Shown piece by piece: positions 1-12,875 of a DNA stretch of 64,000 nucleotides. The translations under genes were made by a program, and so were the position numbers. The notes under the pieces were generated by a model. The model ran no database searches, was not told the DNA's origin, and worked only from the letters and a program-made list of their open reading frames with translations. This DNA comes from Paralvinella palmiformis (taxonomy: Eukaryota > Annelida > Polychaeta > Terebellida > Alvinellidae): positions 62,001 through 126,000 of the forward strand of contig JAODUP010000487.1 of NCBI GenBank assembly GCA_025642065.1, in the 5' to 3' direction. Within the stretch, counting starts at the first letter, position 1. Every line of letters starts with the position of its first letter.

Positions 1-510
1 TCAGGACTAAGACAGCTACGTTTACAAATATCATAAATCATGTCAAAAGGTGAAAACAATCAACCACACATTAAATAATTTTTTGGGGGGAGCACCATTT
101 TAAAGCTAGACAGAGACCAGAAGCTCCTGAATGCTGAAGTATGTAAACAAGTGTTAGCCAAGAATAATTCCAGAACAAAACGTAGTAATCTCACAAAATC
201 ATTACAAGATGAAGATGATTCCAATTTTTTCAAAGAAGACAAAATCATCAAAGAAAGTGCAAGGAGAACCGGGAACACTAACTGGCGTCTATGTGTACTC
301 CTGGCCCATGTGACATCAGAGCATTTGACTCGTCTCCTTTCCACCTTCGAATCTGTCATTGGTGCAGCCATAATAGCAGCCACCAGTAATTTGGATTATT
401 TCCTTATATCTATGATATCAGGTATAGTTCGTGATTATTATTGTGAAATGTTTGTTTAATACTGTTATAAGCATTACACATTTAAGAACTATTAGATGAG
501 GATGAACTGT
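1..510. repeat. Dispersed repeat G, copy 1
   Basis: The two ends of this stretch match 58020-58700. Shared parts include 'caaccacac..ttaaataa' near the left, 'ccattttaaagctagacaga' at about 98-117, and the right part from about 392 to 510 ('ggattatttccttatatcta' and 'gaggatgaactgttccttta'). The middles differ. Two copies with common ends and divergent cores suggest a non-autonomous DNA transposon family. No inverted termini or target duplications could be confirmed. Open frames here on both strands are not matched in the second copy, so I do not call a gene. Confidence 0.5.
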
Positions 511-644
511 TCCTTTAATCTTTCCCAGGACATTTAAATGTCTAGTCATTGTTAATTATTTTTCTTTTTGTCAATGGTAACGTTTCCTGTCCCGGGAAAT
601 GTTCTGTTATTGTTAGTGTTGATTGGTTTGTTTCTTTAGCTAGG

Positions 645-775
645 GCACTGGTAACACCCGGGGCATACGGCTGAGGGGGCGACTCCACAGGTCCCAGTTA
701 GATCTGAACCCATAACCTAGAAGTTTGTAGCACGATAATTAACTTTAACCACTGCACTATCAGATCGTCGTCCAT
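645..775 (-). repeat. tRNA-derived SINE relic
   Basis: Read on the minus strand this has a degenerate tRNA head: an A-box-like 'agtgcagtggttaa', then a B-box-like 'gggttcagatct' about 40 bases on. This is the spacing of RNA polymerase III promoters in tRNA-derived SINEs. No tRNA fold with paired acceptor stem is visible, so it is not a tRNA gene. Confidence 0.45.
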
Positions 776-2773
776 CCACTACACTATTAGTGTTTTATTT
801 TCACTCAACCATGACCAGCAACCACATACTCATAATATTCAACTACCGTTTTCGTTTTAACATAATGGTACAGTCCGTGTTTACTGAAGCCTATACAACG
901 TCGATGATGTTGTTGACTCGTCAAATTTCATTCTCATCACACTTGGATATTGTTTCGGAAGATTAATATTATGTTAAATTTTTTATTTGCTGTTATTAAC
1001 GTTCGTTCTCTTACCATCTGATCCTCTTGCCCCAGATTCACATAGCTTCTGCCTTCCTTGTGGGTAGCTATGCCACCCAAATCTGGTCCTTTCAAGCCTG
1101 AAATGAGGTATAAAAAAAGGGTCAGTGGCGCAATAGCAAAACATTAGACCGCCATACACCCTCCCACCCACACACATCCATATACAAGAAGTAGAAACCT
1201 TTACCTGACATAATCTATCCAATAGAGTAACATAACTATATGTAGCCAGTATACAGTGTTCAACACTAGACAAGACAATACCTATACAACCAAAGCTTTA
1301 ATTATACTTGATAATAACCAACTTGATCGGACGTAGTAACTGGTGTAGTCCAACAGTTCTACCGTATTTTGATCCTGGTCAGTACTCAGTGACAGGTAGA
1401 ATACTCACAGTTAAACAATACACTGTGTACTATGGCAACCAAAATTTTTTTATGCCTAACAATTAAATTCCAACAGAATAAAATTATTTCTACAAATGAT
1501 ACTAGTTAAGTTCCACACCACCCGAAATCCATGGCCAGCGTGAGGCACACATGTACTATTTAGTGCTTTGTATCCTACACTTTTAAATCCCTATTCACTC
1601 TTACCAGCTCATGTCCAAACTTTCAACTGCAGCAAATTGACTCAAACACAGAAATTCACACCAATTAATGACACAGCCACTGAACACTATGTCCACTTAA
1701 ACGCTATGTACCACTCACTCAACTCGAATAATCTGTTATATAGCAAAGATAGGAATCACCAAATAATAACAGAGACTTTTTTTCACCTTGAAGAGCTTCA
1801 TTTAGAAACACCACCAGATTCCATTTAGCATGGAAGAGAATGGGGTCTTATCGTGGAACACCGACTTTTCATTCTGATATTTGTTTTGATTAACCGATCA
1901 AAATGTAAGTAGGAATTAGGCTTTTGATTAGAATTAATATTTACGATAAATCTAAATAATTAACCATTCTGACATATTACTTAATAGACATTAAATTCCG
2001 GGCAGGTTTTGTTTTACATCACAGCTAATTCAACCCGTTATACAAAGTTATTCAAGTGCTTCTCTTGTCCTTAACTGGCTGCTGATGTCGTTCATGCCAA
2101 ACAGCAGAAGGTATCTTTATCACAGCCAGTTTGTTCACTTATGTCTTATGGGTGAATGAATGTTGTTTAACGACACATTGGCACAATTTAGGCCATTCAG
2201 TGTCCTCTTATGTCTTATGGGAGTAAGATAATGCACTAATGCATTGATCCAGTGTGAAAAATACATCTCCTTTCATAGACACTAGAAGAGCAAGCTGGCA
2301 AACCCCTGATTGGCACTAGTAATTTCTGGATGAATTTTAAATGCTGTTGATCACGTTATTCCAATCTATTTGTGTAAGATAATGATACTGAAATAGTAAC
2401 AACGGTATCACATAATTCAGGATCTTGCCAGAATCATCTTATGATTTTAATAAATAATAAACACTCACATATTAGACATATTTGAAGCTCGCCCATAAAC
2501 AAATCAGTGTTAGAACTTTAGCCAAGTTTAGATCCTCCATCTGACTGGTAAAGCTTTTAACCTGGAATTTTGTTCTGGTGCTGAGAAAAGGTCTCTTCAG
2601 TTCAGTTATTTATTTTAGAAATATATATATTTACAAACCTTCATCAAACAGGTAACAACAACAACAACAATAATAATATGAAACTCAAGGATCCTACTTG
2701 GGGACGTTATTAATGCTGGAATTGATTAATTTAAATGATCTCTTTTGTGATGAGCAATATGGAAACATTAGAC

Positions 2774-2775
<2 letters not shown>
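776..2775. other. Intergenic, no gene seen
   Basis: AT-rich sequence with only short chance reading frames and no spliceable exon that I recognise. The frame at about 1568-1828 has no domain signature. Confidence 0.5.
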
Positions 2776-2841
<66 letters not shown>

Positions 2842-2862
2842 CACACACACACAGACACACAC

Positions 2863-2902
<40 letters not shown>
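2776..2902. repeat. Compound microsatellite (TA)n-(CA)n-(TA)n
   Basis: About 65 bp of TA, a short CA-rich stretch, then about 35 bp of TA. Reading frames through it are alternating Tyr-Ile and are artefacts of the repeat. Confidence 0.95.
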
Positions 2903-2907
<5 letters not shown>

Positions 2908-3924
2908 ACACACACAAAATCATCAAATATCAACCATGAGTAACAGAACAAAAGCCTAACCCAAAATAATTAACCACATCATCAAAAATCAGCTATAGCT
3001 ACTCCTTACCAGTAGACATGACTGCATTTGAAGATTTATCACTCGATCACAAAATCAAGCTTCTAACATGGTCTTTTATACAACATCCATCATAACTTAA
3101 ATGTAGATATTTCATATAAATTGCTCACACCTTGCATTACATATATACACTACAGTAGACCAACTGATGGCATGGGAAATTCTCTAAACAAAATGTTGAG
3201 AATTGAATTCTGCACCGTCTGGAATGGCAGGTGTGCATCCCATACAATCAATAACTGAATACATCAATAATTATAACAGATGATGAATTTTATAGACAAA
3301 TGCATATAACACATGGCACAATGTCTCTACGGACCACAAACAGACTGCAGATGCACAACAGTGAGGCTAGAAACAGCCTGCATTTGTCCTTAAAATAATC
3401 TAGGCACTACTCAAAATTAACATATATGGACAGTGCACAAACCATTCGCTAACTTTTAACTTAAATTAAAATGCAATACACACATTAAAATAGGCCTGCA
3501 TGTAGCCATTCCTTTTTTTGCACCCATACATTTGATTTAAATTTCTCTTTTTTTGTGCATTCCCCTATGCCATTGCATTGTGTAGGTTCGAATACTACAG
3601 ATTTAAAAATGGATTCTATTGTATGCAAACATACATATCCTACAAAAGGTCAAAATACTTCAATAAATCAATAAATGATTGGAATATAAATTATATATTA
3701 TATAAATGATGCTAACAAAATCTTAGAACCATTGTGAAAATAGCATTCATTATCTGATGTATACGTTTCAAATATATTCATATTTTGTTTCATCCCAAGC
3801 TACTAATCCATTAAACAAATTTAGGGACACTGAAATCAGAAGAATTATTTTTATATAGCTACAGACAACATAAAATATATTTAGTCTGCTTCGGTAATTT
3901 CAGCTCTATCATGGTTCCCACAGC

Positions 3925-4290
3925 TAAGAAAATATTATTTACCAGGACATTTAGAGGACAAAATTACAATTTTCCAGGACGAAGTATACAAGATTAAAAG
4001 TACTAAATCAAGATATGTGGGGAAAATTATATTATATTTATTAAAAGTATGATCGATTATTGACATTTTTATATGGTACTTCACCCCCTCTAGCTGTCTG
4101 ATCCACCCATTTTTACCTAAATTCTAACTAACATGGATATCAAGACTGTGTACCAGTACTGTTTTTTGTGTTCTTCTACAGGCATAATATTTATTAACAG
4201 GTTTGAAGTCGATTTTTTTCACAGGTAATACTATACCCAGGAGATTTCCTGATTTTGTAAAATTCAAGGACATTTCCAGAACCCGGAAAG
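3925..4290 (+). mobile_element. Dispersed repeat D, copy 1 (non-autonomous DNA element?)
   Basis: Same family as 41515-41796 and 44201-44545, in the same orientation. Shared landmarks are 'aaaatattatttaccaggac', 'caggacgaagtatacaagat', 'ctagctgtctgatccaccca', and near the end 'ttcctgattttgt' with 'gacatttccagaacccgg'. 'Ccagga' motifs recur near both ends, which is reminiscent of non-autonomous DNA transposons; I could not define inverted repeats or target-site duplications. It has no coding capacity. Confidence 0.55.
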
Positions 4291-4723
4291 GCTAATTCTA
4301 CAGCAGCACAAAGTTCTTGATAACATAATTAAACATGACCAGGCACAATATATAATTAACCCATCATATAACATAATTATGGTGGAAACCAGTATATACC
4401 TTATACGTATACTAGCAATATTGTTTGTGAATAATTGAATTATAAAATCATATTTAAATTCATCACACGTAAAGTCTATACATGGTTGGATAATCTTTCT
4501 TTTGGAAAGAACATCTACTGAGGAGTCATTTGTTATCGCAAAGGGTGTTGCATAGATTATCTGGCCAACATGTATCTCATCATGCAAAACAAGTGTCACT
4601 GTCACTGACACCCATTTAAAGGGAGGAATCTTTTTGGGGGGGAGTTTCCCCAATAAAGCAAACTAAAGAATGTCCTGGCACTCATGTTTCAAGCTTTGAT
4701 GGCTTTATTTTAAGAATATTTAC

Positions 4724-4895
4724 CTGGTGAAATGTTCTCCAGTTCGACATCAAAGCCTTTATTATTGAAACCTTGCAACACACAGTTGTCTCCCGGTGTA
4801 CTGTTGCTACGATTAGACTGCGCCGTATCTGTGGCCTCTTTAATGCCACTCTTGGGAAATGTATATGACTTGCCATGTCCCAGATCGGAAGCCAT
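4724..4895 (-). CDS. Candidate first coding exon, unknown protein
   Basis: On the minus strand an ATG at 4895 opens a frame of 57 codons that stays open to a good donor, CCAG|GTAAAT, at 4724/4723 (phase 1). The peptide begins MASDLGHGKSYTFPKSGIKE and is polar with a mixed composition, unlike the low-complexity frames nearby. I do not recognise the family and found no convincing next exon to the left. It could equally be a chance frame. Confidence 0.25.
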
Positions 4896-5130
4896 GGTGA
4901 TGTTTCATAAAGTCTTAAAGCATCGCCTAAGAACAGATCAATGCGCTACTGCTTCCTTTGTCATGATGGGAGTCCACAAGATGTCCGATCCACAACTCTA
5001 CTGCAAATGGCGGATGAGAACTTGAATTGTGAACTGCAAGGCAATGATGTGCTAGAAAGGGTGACTGCCAAGAGACAATTTTGACACATGCCACTAGCAA
5101 CACCTTTTCATCAGGTCAAACCATCATGCA

Positions 5131-6790
5131 CAGAGTCACACGGATAACTGGTTAATGAAGTTGAGCTACGGGTCTACAGTGACAGACCCATCTGAGTAAC
5201 ATGCGCAGTACTGTAGGCAAGGCACTGAACCATATCATTATGCTAAAACAATTGATCACATGCCTTTTGCATCATTGGCCTACACCTCCCAGGTTTTAGA
5301 AAAGTCGTCGCACAGGTAAGCAACAGGCATAAACAAAAACTTCTATATCACATGACACAGGTCAGTTGACGCCAGGAGTGCGGCACATGAATTGTCAGGT
5401 TTCATACACTCAAACCATCCGTAAACACTTAAAGAAGTTTGCCAACACCAAGCCCATTCAAAACCGCTCCCATCGTGTCTGCCATGCTAAGACGAAATCC
5501 CACGATGGCGAATGTTAATCATCGCCGAGAGAAGCCATGCCACCAGCGACACAAGTCTGATTTGTGAAATTAAATAGTATCCCCCACAGCTGTTAGGTGC
5601 TTCAACAGTGCAAAAGGGTTCAAAATCTTTTTTATTCATAGAGTCTCACTACTCATTGGCATGAATAACTATTCCTATTTCATCAAGTCACACCATCATA
5701 TTCCTTACGCGCAGAGTCACACGGATAACTGGTTGATGAAGTGGGTTACGGGTCTACGGTGACATACCCGTCTGGCCAACGTGCGCAGTACTGTAGGCAA
5801 GGCACTGACCATATCATTATGCTAAAACAATTGATCACATGCCTTTTGCATCATCAGCCTACACCTCCCAAGTTTTAGAAAAGTCGTCGCACAGGTAAGC
5901 AACAGGCATAAACAAAAACTTATATATCACATGACACAGGTCAGTTGACGCCAGGAGTGCGGCACATGAATTGTCAGGTTTCATACACTCAAATCATCCG
6001 TAAACACTTAAAGAAGTTTGCCAACACCAAGCCCATTCAAAACTGCTCCCATCGTGTCTGCCATGCTAAGACGAAATCCCACGATGGCGAATGTTAATCA
6101 TCGCCGAGAGAAGCCATGCCACCAGCGACACAAGTCTGATTTGTGAAATTAAATAGTATCCCCCCACAGCTGTTAGGTGCTTCAACAGTGCAAAAGGGTT
6201 CAAACACCTTTATCTTTTTTATTCATAGAGTCTCACTACTTATTGGCATGAATAACTATTCCTATTTCATCAAGTCACACCATCATATTCCTTACGCGCA
6301 GAGTCACACGGATAACTGGTTGATGAAGTGGGTTACGGGTCTACGGTGACAGACCCCCAACGGGGAGTACTGTGGAAAACCATATAACAAAACCACCCAA
6401 TAGCAGTGCTTACCCATTTTGAAAAAGGTATAAATCCAGCCCCCTAAAAGGTAAAACAAGAAAAGATGCATTAGAAGCCCAGCCGGTTCTCAATTTTGGT
6501 CGTAATCTGTGGTCGAACAGGCTACCGCTAGACCCCATTGCACTAAACTAACGTTTCAGAAACGTCGCACAGCTAAGCAACAGGCATAAACAAAAACTTC
6601 TATATCACGACACAGATCAGTTGATGCCAAGAGTCTGGCACGGGAGTTCTCGCGTGTCATACACTCAAACCATCCATAAACACTTCAAGAGGATTTGCCA
6701 ACATCTAGTTCACTCAAAACCACTCCCATCGTGTCTGCGGTGCTAAGACAAAATCCCTCGACAGCTAATGTTAATCATTGCAGAGATGAG
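5131..6790. repeat. Tandem array of ~580-bp units
   Basis: The marker 'cagagtcacacggataactg' recurs at 5131, 5712 and 6299, giving periods of 581 and 587 bp. Units 1 and 2 are nearly identical along their length. Unit 3 follows for about 55 bases, is then replaced to about 6550, and resumes as a clearly more diverged match to about 6790. No coding frame is conserved between units. Confidence 0.9.
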
Positions 6791-7441
6791 CCAATGTGCA
6801 ATGTAAGCCGACCGGTCGAAGCGAACCCAAAGCATTCCTATACAACCAAATTAGAACAGATATCATAATCTGTTTGATACACAGTCAAAAGCGTCATCTG
6901 CAAAGCCCATAATCGAACACCTTGTTGTAAGACGATGGGCGAATGACAACCAAAAACTGTTCTTATCAAAGTATGGTCAAATGCTGGCAACCATAAAGAA
7001 GCATCTCTAACGAGCTATCCGTTTACAGGTAAACAGATGATGAAGACTGACAGATAGATATAGCTATTAGTTTCGTGCAGATTACCAGGTATAGTTTTGA
7101 TGCTATAAAATGTCATATCATGAATTAGCTTCCTTTGAACATCATACATGAATAATGACTGACTACTCTGTGCTAAAGGTTGTGAATAATTACTGATATA
7201 AGATGTAGATGAATTGGACGCGTTAGTTTACTACTGTACCACTGCTGATGTGCACCATGCACCAATTATATTCAACTAAAAAGGTGCACGCACGCGTGCC
7301 CGCGTGTGTACATGCCTGTCTAAAGAGAGAAAGGAGAAATGAAAGAATACAACCCTGGTTTTCAAAGTTTATTCATTCAGCATTTTAAATCAGTAGGTCA
7401 AAAGGTGATGCAGCAAAACCATAAAGGTGCTCTCTCGCTCT

Positions 7442-7442
<1 letters not shown>
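6791..7442. other. Intergenic, no gene seen
   Basis: Unique-looking AT-rich DNA between the tandem array and a (TA)n tract at about 7443-7480. No gene or repeat recognised. Confidence 0.5.
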
Positions 7443-7485
<43 letters not shown>

Positions 7486-7960
7486 CAGTATATTAAAGAA
7501 TAGTATCTGGGGTTGTGTATAGAGATATATCACTGATAATTATACTTACTTGTCACCCAGAATATACCTTTACAAAATAATGTCAACACATCATACATAA
7601 CAAACCCTTGGTGCCAGATAATGACAAACACAAAGTTGTCAAGTTAGATATATTTGTTAACTGTATTATTATTAGATATATTTAAAATTACTGTGTACTA
7701 TTCTTAAAATTATTATTATATTTTTTATACACATTTAATATTATTATTATTATATAAACAACCTTTTAGAGCACTTATTCATCAAAGAAAGAAATATTCA
7801 ATGTACTCTTAACACACAATGTTATTTCCCTGTGATGGTTTTTAAAGGGATGTAAGTCATTTTCCAAGCACCAAAGTGAGAAAATGTTGATTAAAGTAAA
7901 TATTCAAGCTAATCTTTGTTTGGCAGATGACTGGAAATGTAATTACAAACTGACACATGA

Positions 7961-8031
7961 TGATGATTGACGTTTTATGGCCACCGAGATTCGAACACGG
8001 CTGGTAGTGATCTGTGGACCATGGAGGCGCC
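7961..8031 (-). repeat. SINE-A fragment, internally deleted
   Basis: Starts 'tgatgattgacgttttatgg' and ends 'ggaggcgcc' like full SINE-A copies (compare 45746-45914), but the middle between the 3' body and the B box is missing. The B box is visible as the complement of 'gattcgaaca'. Confidence 0.8.
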
Positions 8032-8663
8032 TTTCAGTGTCCTAGAACGTTTGAAAATAAAACTGTGTTGAAGTTTCTTTATAAAAGGTTAATAAGCTGG
8101 GATTACTGGCGCCAATAAAAGTTATGTATAAGATAAGATACAAAGGTGTAAATTGTCAAGTAGAACTGGTAAATATATAAACAATACGCAGGTGTATAAA
8201 TGTATAAGGTTATTAAAAATATAAAATCAGATTCTTAATCTTCTAAATGGGTGTTTAAAATGCAAAATATGGTAAATAATGACTAGCTGGTCAGGGAATG
8301 AAAACTTCAGCAAGATCACTGCAAGGCTGCCAAATTAATACAGGGCTTACTATTTAAACTCCAGGGTAAATACATCGCAGGAAACTGCAACACATCAATG
8401 CTTCTCAAGGCATATGGGAAAATATATGCTCGTTTTGTCAACACTATTAAGCAGACTGAGACTGAGTGACATTTTAAATATGAATAAAAGTATCTTGGGT
8501 TTCATAGTTATGTTACATACCCTTGTTCACACGAACAGACATAGATGCAACACTTAAATACAATTTTGGATCAGAATGGGGGCACGAGTTGTCCCAGAAT
8601 GGGGGCATAAAATGTCTCAGGTATGGGTTGTCTTGTCCTGGGTATGATTTGTCTAGAAATAAA

Positions 8664-8805
8664 GTAGGGGGGGACCAATGAAAAAGTATTAGGGTAAGAT
8701 ATTATTACTAAACAAGCCTCAATGGCCTACAATGGCGCAAAGCTGCGTCTCAGAAAAGTAGCCGGGTCTTTACTTGAGAGAAGGTGGGTCAATTGACCTG
8801 GATCC
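8664..8805 (+). repeat. Dispersed repeat E, copy 1
   Basis: Shares the ordered landmarks 'ggaccaatgaaaaagta', 'cctcaatggcctacaatggc', 'gccgggtctttacttgagag' and 'aggtgggtcaa' with 10482-10612 (reverse) and 12430-12548. Non-coding; class unknown. Confidence 0.65.
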
Positions 8806-9071
8806 CGGCTTCTAATGAAGCCACTGTATATGTGCTGCACAGAGATACAATAAATGATGTACATGAAATAAACGAATTCTAATAAACCCTAATTAGCCAT
8901 ACATTTGTCAAAATCATATAGTGGATTTTAGATCTGTGAGTGTGTGGCATAGTATGTGTGTCAACTAATCGCGCATAATATCAGGTTAGTGTCAAAATAT
9001 CCTAAAATTAAAAAAAAAAATTGTCATAACGTTGCATCATAACGTACTACGAAACATCCCATCAAAATGAA

Positions 9072-9076
<5 letters not shown>

Positions 9077-9111
<35 letters not shown>

Positions 9112-9305
9112 AGTTAAGTTAATTGGTTAAATCATTAAAATGCTTTTCTGATGACTAAGTCAGCACTACCGTACCCATGCCCCATACCCATCACGTCAAG
9201 TCGGGTTATCATTTTTATGGATCAGTGAACCAGTCACCACATGACGGCATTGCAGCTCCGAAGCGTCGAACCCTTGACTAACTGACTGCACTATCACTAA
9301 CCATA
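9077..9305 (-). repeat. (TA)n tract and tRNA-like SINE relic
   Basis: A (TA)n/(CA)n tract at about 9077-9110 is followed by a stretch that, on the minus strand, reads 'gtgatagtgcagtcagttag' then a B-box-like 'agggttcgacgc'. That suggests a decayed tRNA-derived SINE head near 9230-9305. Confidence 0.4.
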
Positions 9306-10480
9306 TTTTGGCTCACCAAAAACCATAATCTGTTTTCAGTGCACTGCATAAAATATGGTGTGCGTGCATGTAAAAAGCATGTTATTACTTCTAAGCTCAA
9401 GATCAGCTAATGATAGGTGGAAAAGTTGGGTAAAATCAACCACTAAAATTCTCACGAGTGACATCATTATAAATGACATCAGAAATCCCCCCCCCCCCCA
9501 AGAAAAAAATACAACAAAACCCCTCCTGAATAGACCTCTCATTTCTGTGTTTTTGTCACCATAACATTCTTCACTTCCCCAGAAATAAGTATTTAATTTT
9601 AAATTATATCTGGGCCTTGTTTCTAACTTTCTACAGACAGGTACAGGCTAACGATGATACTTATGAAAGCTTAAGTCCATGATGTGTGCCTTCATCTTCC
9701 TATTAAACAGTTAGTTCTATAATCATAAAACACCGAAAATGAATCCACAGCAATACAACTCAACAAAATGGCAAATTTAAACCTGTGTTCTGGTGCATAA
9801 AGAACTTCGTTCTCAGGTACTGGGCATCATGTCTTTAGCGAGCCATCCAAACATCGGCTTAGAAAATCACAATTTCCCTCACAATTAAAAATATATTTGT
9901 TTATAAACTAAAAATTACAAAAGTTGTAACCAAAAAAAAAAATATATTTATCAAATTTCACCTACAATTATAACATAAACATCCGCAGAAATACCTCTAC
10001 TTCCTCATTACAGTTCGAATTATTTTAGACATGAATGACAAATCACTTTTGGCAGTAGAACCGGCTATCTTAAATGGCACAGCCCTCTTGCTTAAATAAA
10101 AAGCGTAACACTGAAGTTGTAAACTGGTCAACGCTCAGTCTTACTATAACCATTCTCAGAGTATTTTCGGAGTATTTCAGTTCTACCTTTCCATAATGAT
10201 CCCACGTGACTGGTGGAGGAGGATACAGCATTAACTATTCAGTAAAAGGGACCAAAAACGGAAAAACCGAGTGTTCACGCTTCCATATATTATCACTGTA
10301 AGGTGAAGACAAATCGAGTAACAGAAAATAAAAAAAACCCAGCAAACGTCAATATTTCACGTGCGAATGTTTGGTTGATTTACAACTGACCAGGTGATGT
10401 TCATAAAGCATGATCACTGATTGCTGACAACACTATCTGATTTATAACCGCAGTAGTTCTGTTAGAAGTCGGGCCCGTGT
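9306..10480. other. Intergenic, no gene seen
   Basis: AT-rich DNA with a 13-base C run near 9487. Short overlapping frames on both strands flank the C run and show no family signature. Confidence 0.5.
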
Positions 10481-10481
10481 G

Positions 10482-10612
10482 ATTTGACCCACCTACTCTC
10501 AAGTAGAGATGGCTACTTTTGTTACAAATGCCAATGAGACGCCACGTAGTGCCAATCTAGGCCCTTGAGGATTACCAACATCTGACCCTGGTATTTTTGT
10601 TGGCCCCCTCTG
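10482..10612 (-). repeat. Dispersed repeat E, copy 2
   Basis: The reverse complement contains 'ccaacaaaaataccagggtc', 'cctcaagggcctag', 'ctacttgagagtaggtgggt', matching copies 1 and 3 in the same order. Confidence 0.65.
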
Positions 10613-12429
10613 ATATATACATCATGATCGAACTCATCTGCAATTATGTGTGTCCTGGGATTTTAAGGAAATCAACCCCCAATACAATGTATGCCGTAAT
10701 GTGAAGGTTTCATCCAAAACAGTTTCCTGATCATTTCAATGGTACTTCCCGAAAAATTCAAGTTTCCATAACTACCCATCCTGTTTTCATTTTCTAACTT
10801 CTACAGCCCAAGAAATAGTTGTATATCTCAGAATTAGTATTGAGAAATGTTATATTAGATTTGCCTGCTCCACTGCTATGTGGATAAAATTGAACATTAA
10901 GAAAGCCTTATCTGTTGAAAAGAAAGCAGATTTCTCAAGAAGGATCATCCTTCCCCAATACTCTCTATATGTTGAAATATGTTACTCGTCTTCATGTTTT
11001 TCTCTGCATCATATTTCTTGGAGTCCTTACAGAGTACGCACACAGCCCCTTACCGCAAATCAATACTGCCAGAATAGCTAATAAAGTATATGGCACACCC
11101 AGGGCTGACTGGGTAAACCCACTGATCTCCTAGATTAAACTAAACCCCAATTTAGAGCTGAACCGGCTTAAATTAATTTACAGCCACATTAAAAAACGGA
11201 ATAAAACATATAAAATGTAATATGTATGTTTACTGCCAACATAAAATACACAAATAACAATATCCGGCTACAAGTGCACGCACACACACACACACACAGA
11301 AGCATAATAATAAAAGGTAAAATTGTTCAGGTGTTTCACAGGCTAATTCTACAGCAGCACAAAGTTCTTGATAACATAATTCAATCCTGACTGCCTTCTC
11401 CAGACTCAGTGGGTTACGTAACTTGATTCAGATGTCACCGAAGTTGAACAGAATGATCTCGGCTAATCCTGAACTGGGTGGGTCAGCGGGATAGAACCGG
11501 ATTGATGGATCAGTTTTCAGACAGATGAAATCATAAATCAATTACCAGAGGTATATATATTATTTAAAATGGGAAAGCCTTAAAGTTTAATACAGCAGAA
11601 ATCATGATTTATTGCCACATCAAGGTTTAAATTAAACCATTAAATGCATACGAGCATCAGTGAAGGGCGGTATCATTTTTGGTGATCTAATTGTTGAAAA
11701 CAAATTGGTTGAAACTCACTTCCTAGGCTACAGAAATAAATGAACAGACAAGATCGATCATTCGTCTACAAAGCTATTAACAGACATGGGGTCAACTCAT
11801 TTCCGGGATTGATGGTCAATTCCAATTCCAGAATTGGAATTTCTTATTTAAAAATAATGGAATTAGAATTGATAAATTTGGAATTGAAGTTTGCTACAAA
11901 AATATTTAATCCACAAATTAATTTACCATTTAATTTTTTAATTCAGAAATATTTCTTCCATGATAATCTTACTTGGAATATAAATTACTCGGAGTAGGTT
12001 ATCTAAGTAGTACCTACTCATGGTAAAAATAGAGGGTAAAAAAGAGTAGGTAAAAAATGGAATTTGAATTGAATTTTAACCCACGATAATATCTTAAACC
12101 CAGGATTATCCCGCTGAGCTGAGCAAACCCTGTTTAATCTGTGTTAAACCCCAATGATCATCATGGTATCCGATGACAAAAACAACGGGTGTTAGCCAGA
12201 GACAAAATAACTTTCTTAGGCCACCCACATAAAAATGTACCACTGTCACGGCTGATTAAAATGGGACACTCAATACTCACTGAGGACAGAAAACATTCTT
12301 TAAAAAGAGACCAGCCTCAGGGTAGCTATTTTGGCTACTGTAGATCAGTTTAATTTGGTGACGGGAAAAATTGACGAATTCATAATTTTGGACATCATGG
12401 CGACCAGTGGTTTTGTTAAGAAATAAAGA
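10613..12429. other. Intergenic, no gene seen
   Basis: AT-rich. Positions 11341-11381 repeat 4290-4330 exactly (see findings). A short CA tract lies near 11281. No gene recognised. Confidence 0.5.
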
Positions 12430-12548
12430 ACGGGGAAGTCCAACAAAAAAAATACCAGGGTCAGATATCAGTAGGCATCAAGGGCCTACAATAGCACCAA
12501 AGGCATTGGAAACAAAAGAAACCGGGTCTCTACTGGCAACAGGAAATG
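12430..12548 (+). repeat. Dispersed repeat E, copy 3
   Basis: Contains 'aaaaataccagggtcagata', 'catcaagggcctacaatagc' and 'accgggtctctact', in the same order as the copy at 8664. Confidence 0.65.
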
Positions 12549-12640
12549 TTTGACAAATTATGGTCTGCCAGAAAATTTGATTTTTCTGATTATTTTATGG
12601 GCCACTTTAGTTTCAAAGCACACCGTTATTCACCAGCAAC

Positions 12641-12875
12641 AAGGTGAAACCATCATTCAAAGATGCTCTCGTTCGCAAATTCAATGCCTGGTACAGTGAT
12701 CAAGCCAGTGACGCCATGACAACCAATTGCAACATTGGTGACACTCAACTCGGGCTCAAGATCCCTACGCTCAAGCCTCTACATGCAGGCTGATTGCTTC
12801 ATGCATGTGATTTTGCTGCTTGACAAACTGATGTTCTCAAACATGGCTGGGAAGAACCAGGTCTATTGATGTTAT
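12641..12875 (+). pseudogene. pogo/Tigger-like DDE transposase relic (C-terminal part)
   Basis: Frame 2 of this stretch reads as the region downstream of the catalytic core of pogo/Tigger/jerky-type transposases: 'VKPSFKDALVRKFNAWYSD', then 'LGLKIPTLKPLHAG', a stop, 'LLHACDFAA', a second stop, and 'DVLKHGWEEPGL'. In the family this segment has the form LK.LHA.W......DVL..GW..AGI. Two in-frame stops and the missing N-terminus mark it as dead. The assignment rests on remembered motif layout only. Confidence 0.55.

Noticed and set aside
2698..2943. Tyr-Ile repeat frames here and at 26450, 37218 and 42551, and Cys-Val or Thr-His frames at 18296-18524
   Set aside because: Dinucleotide repeat artefacts with no flanking conserved sequence.
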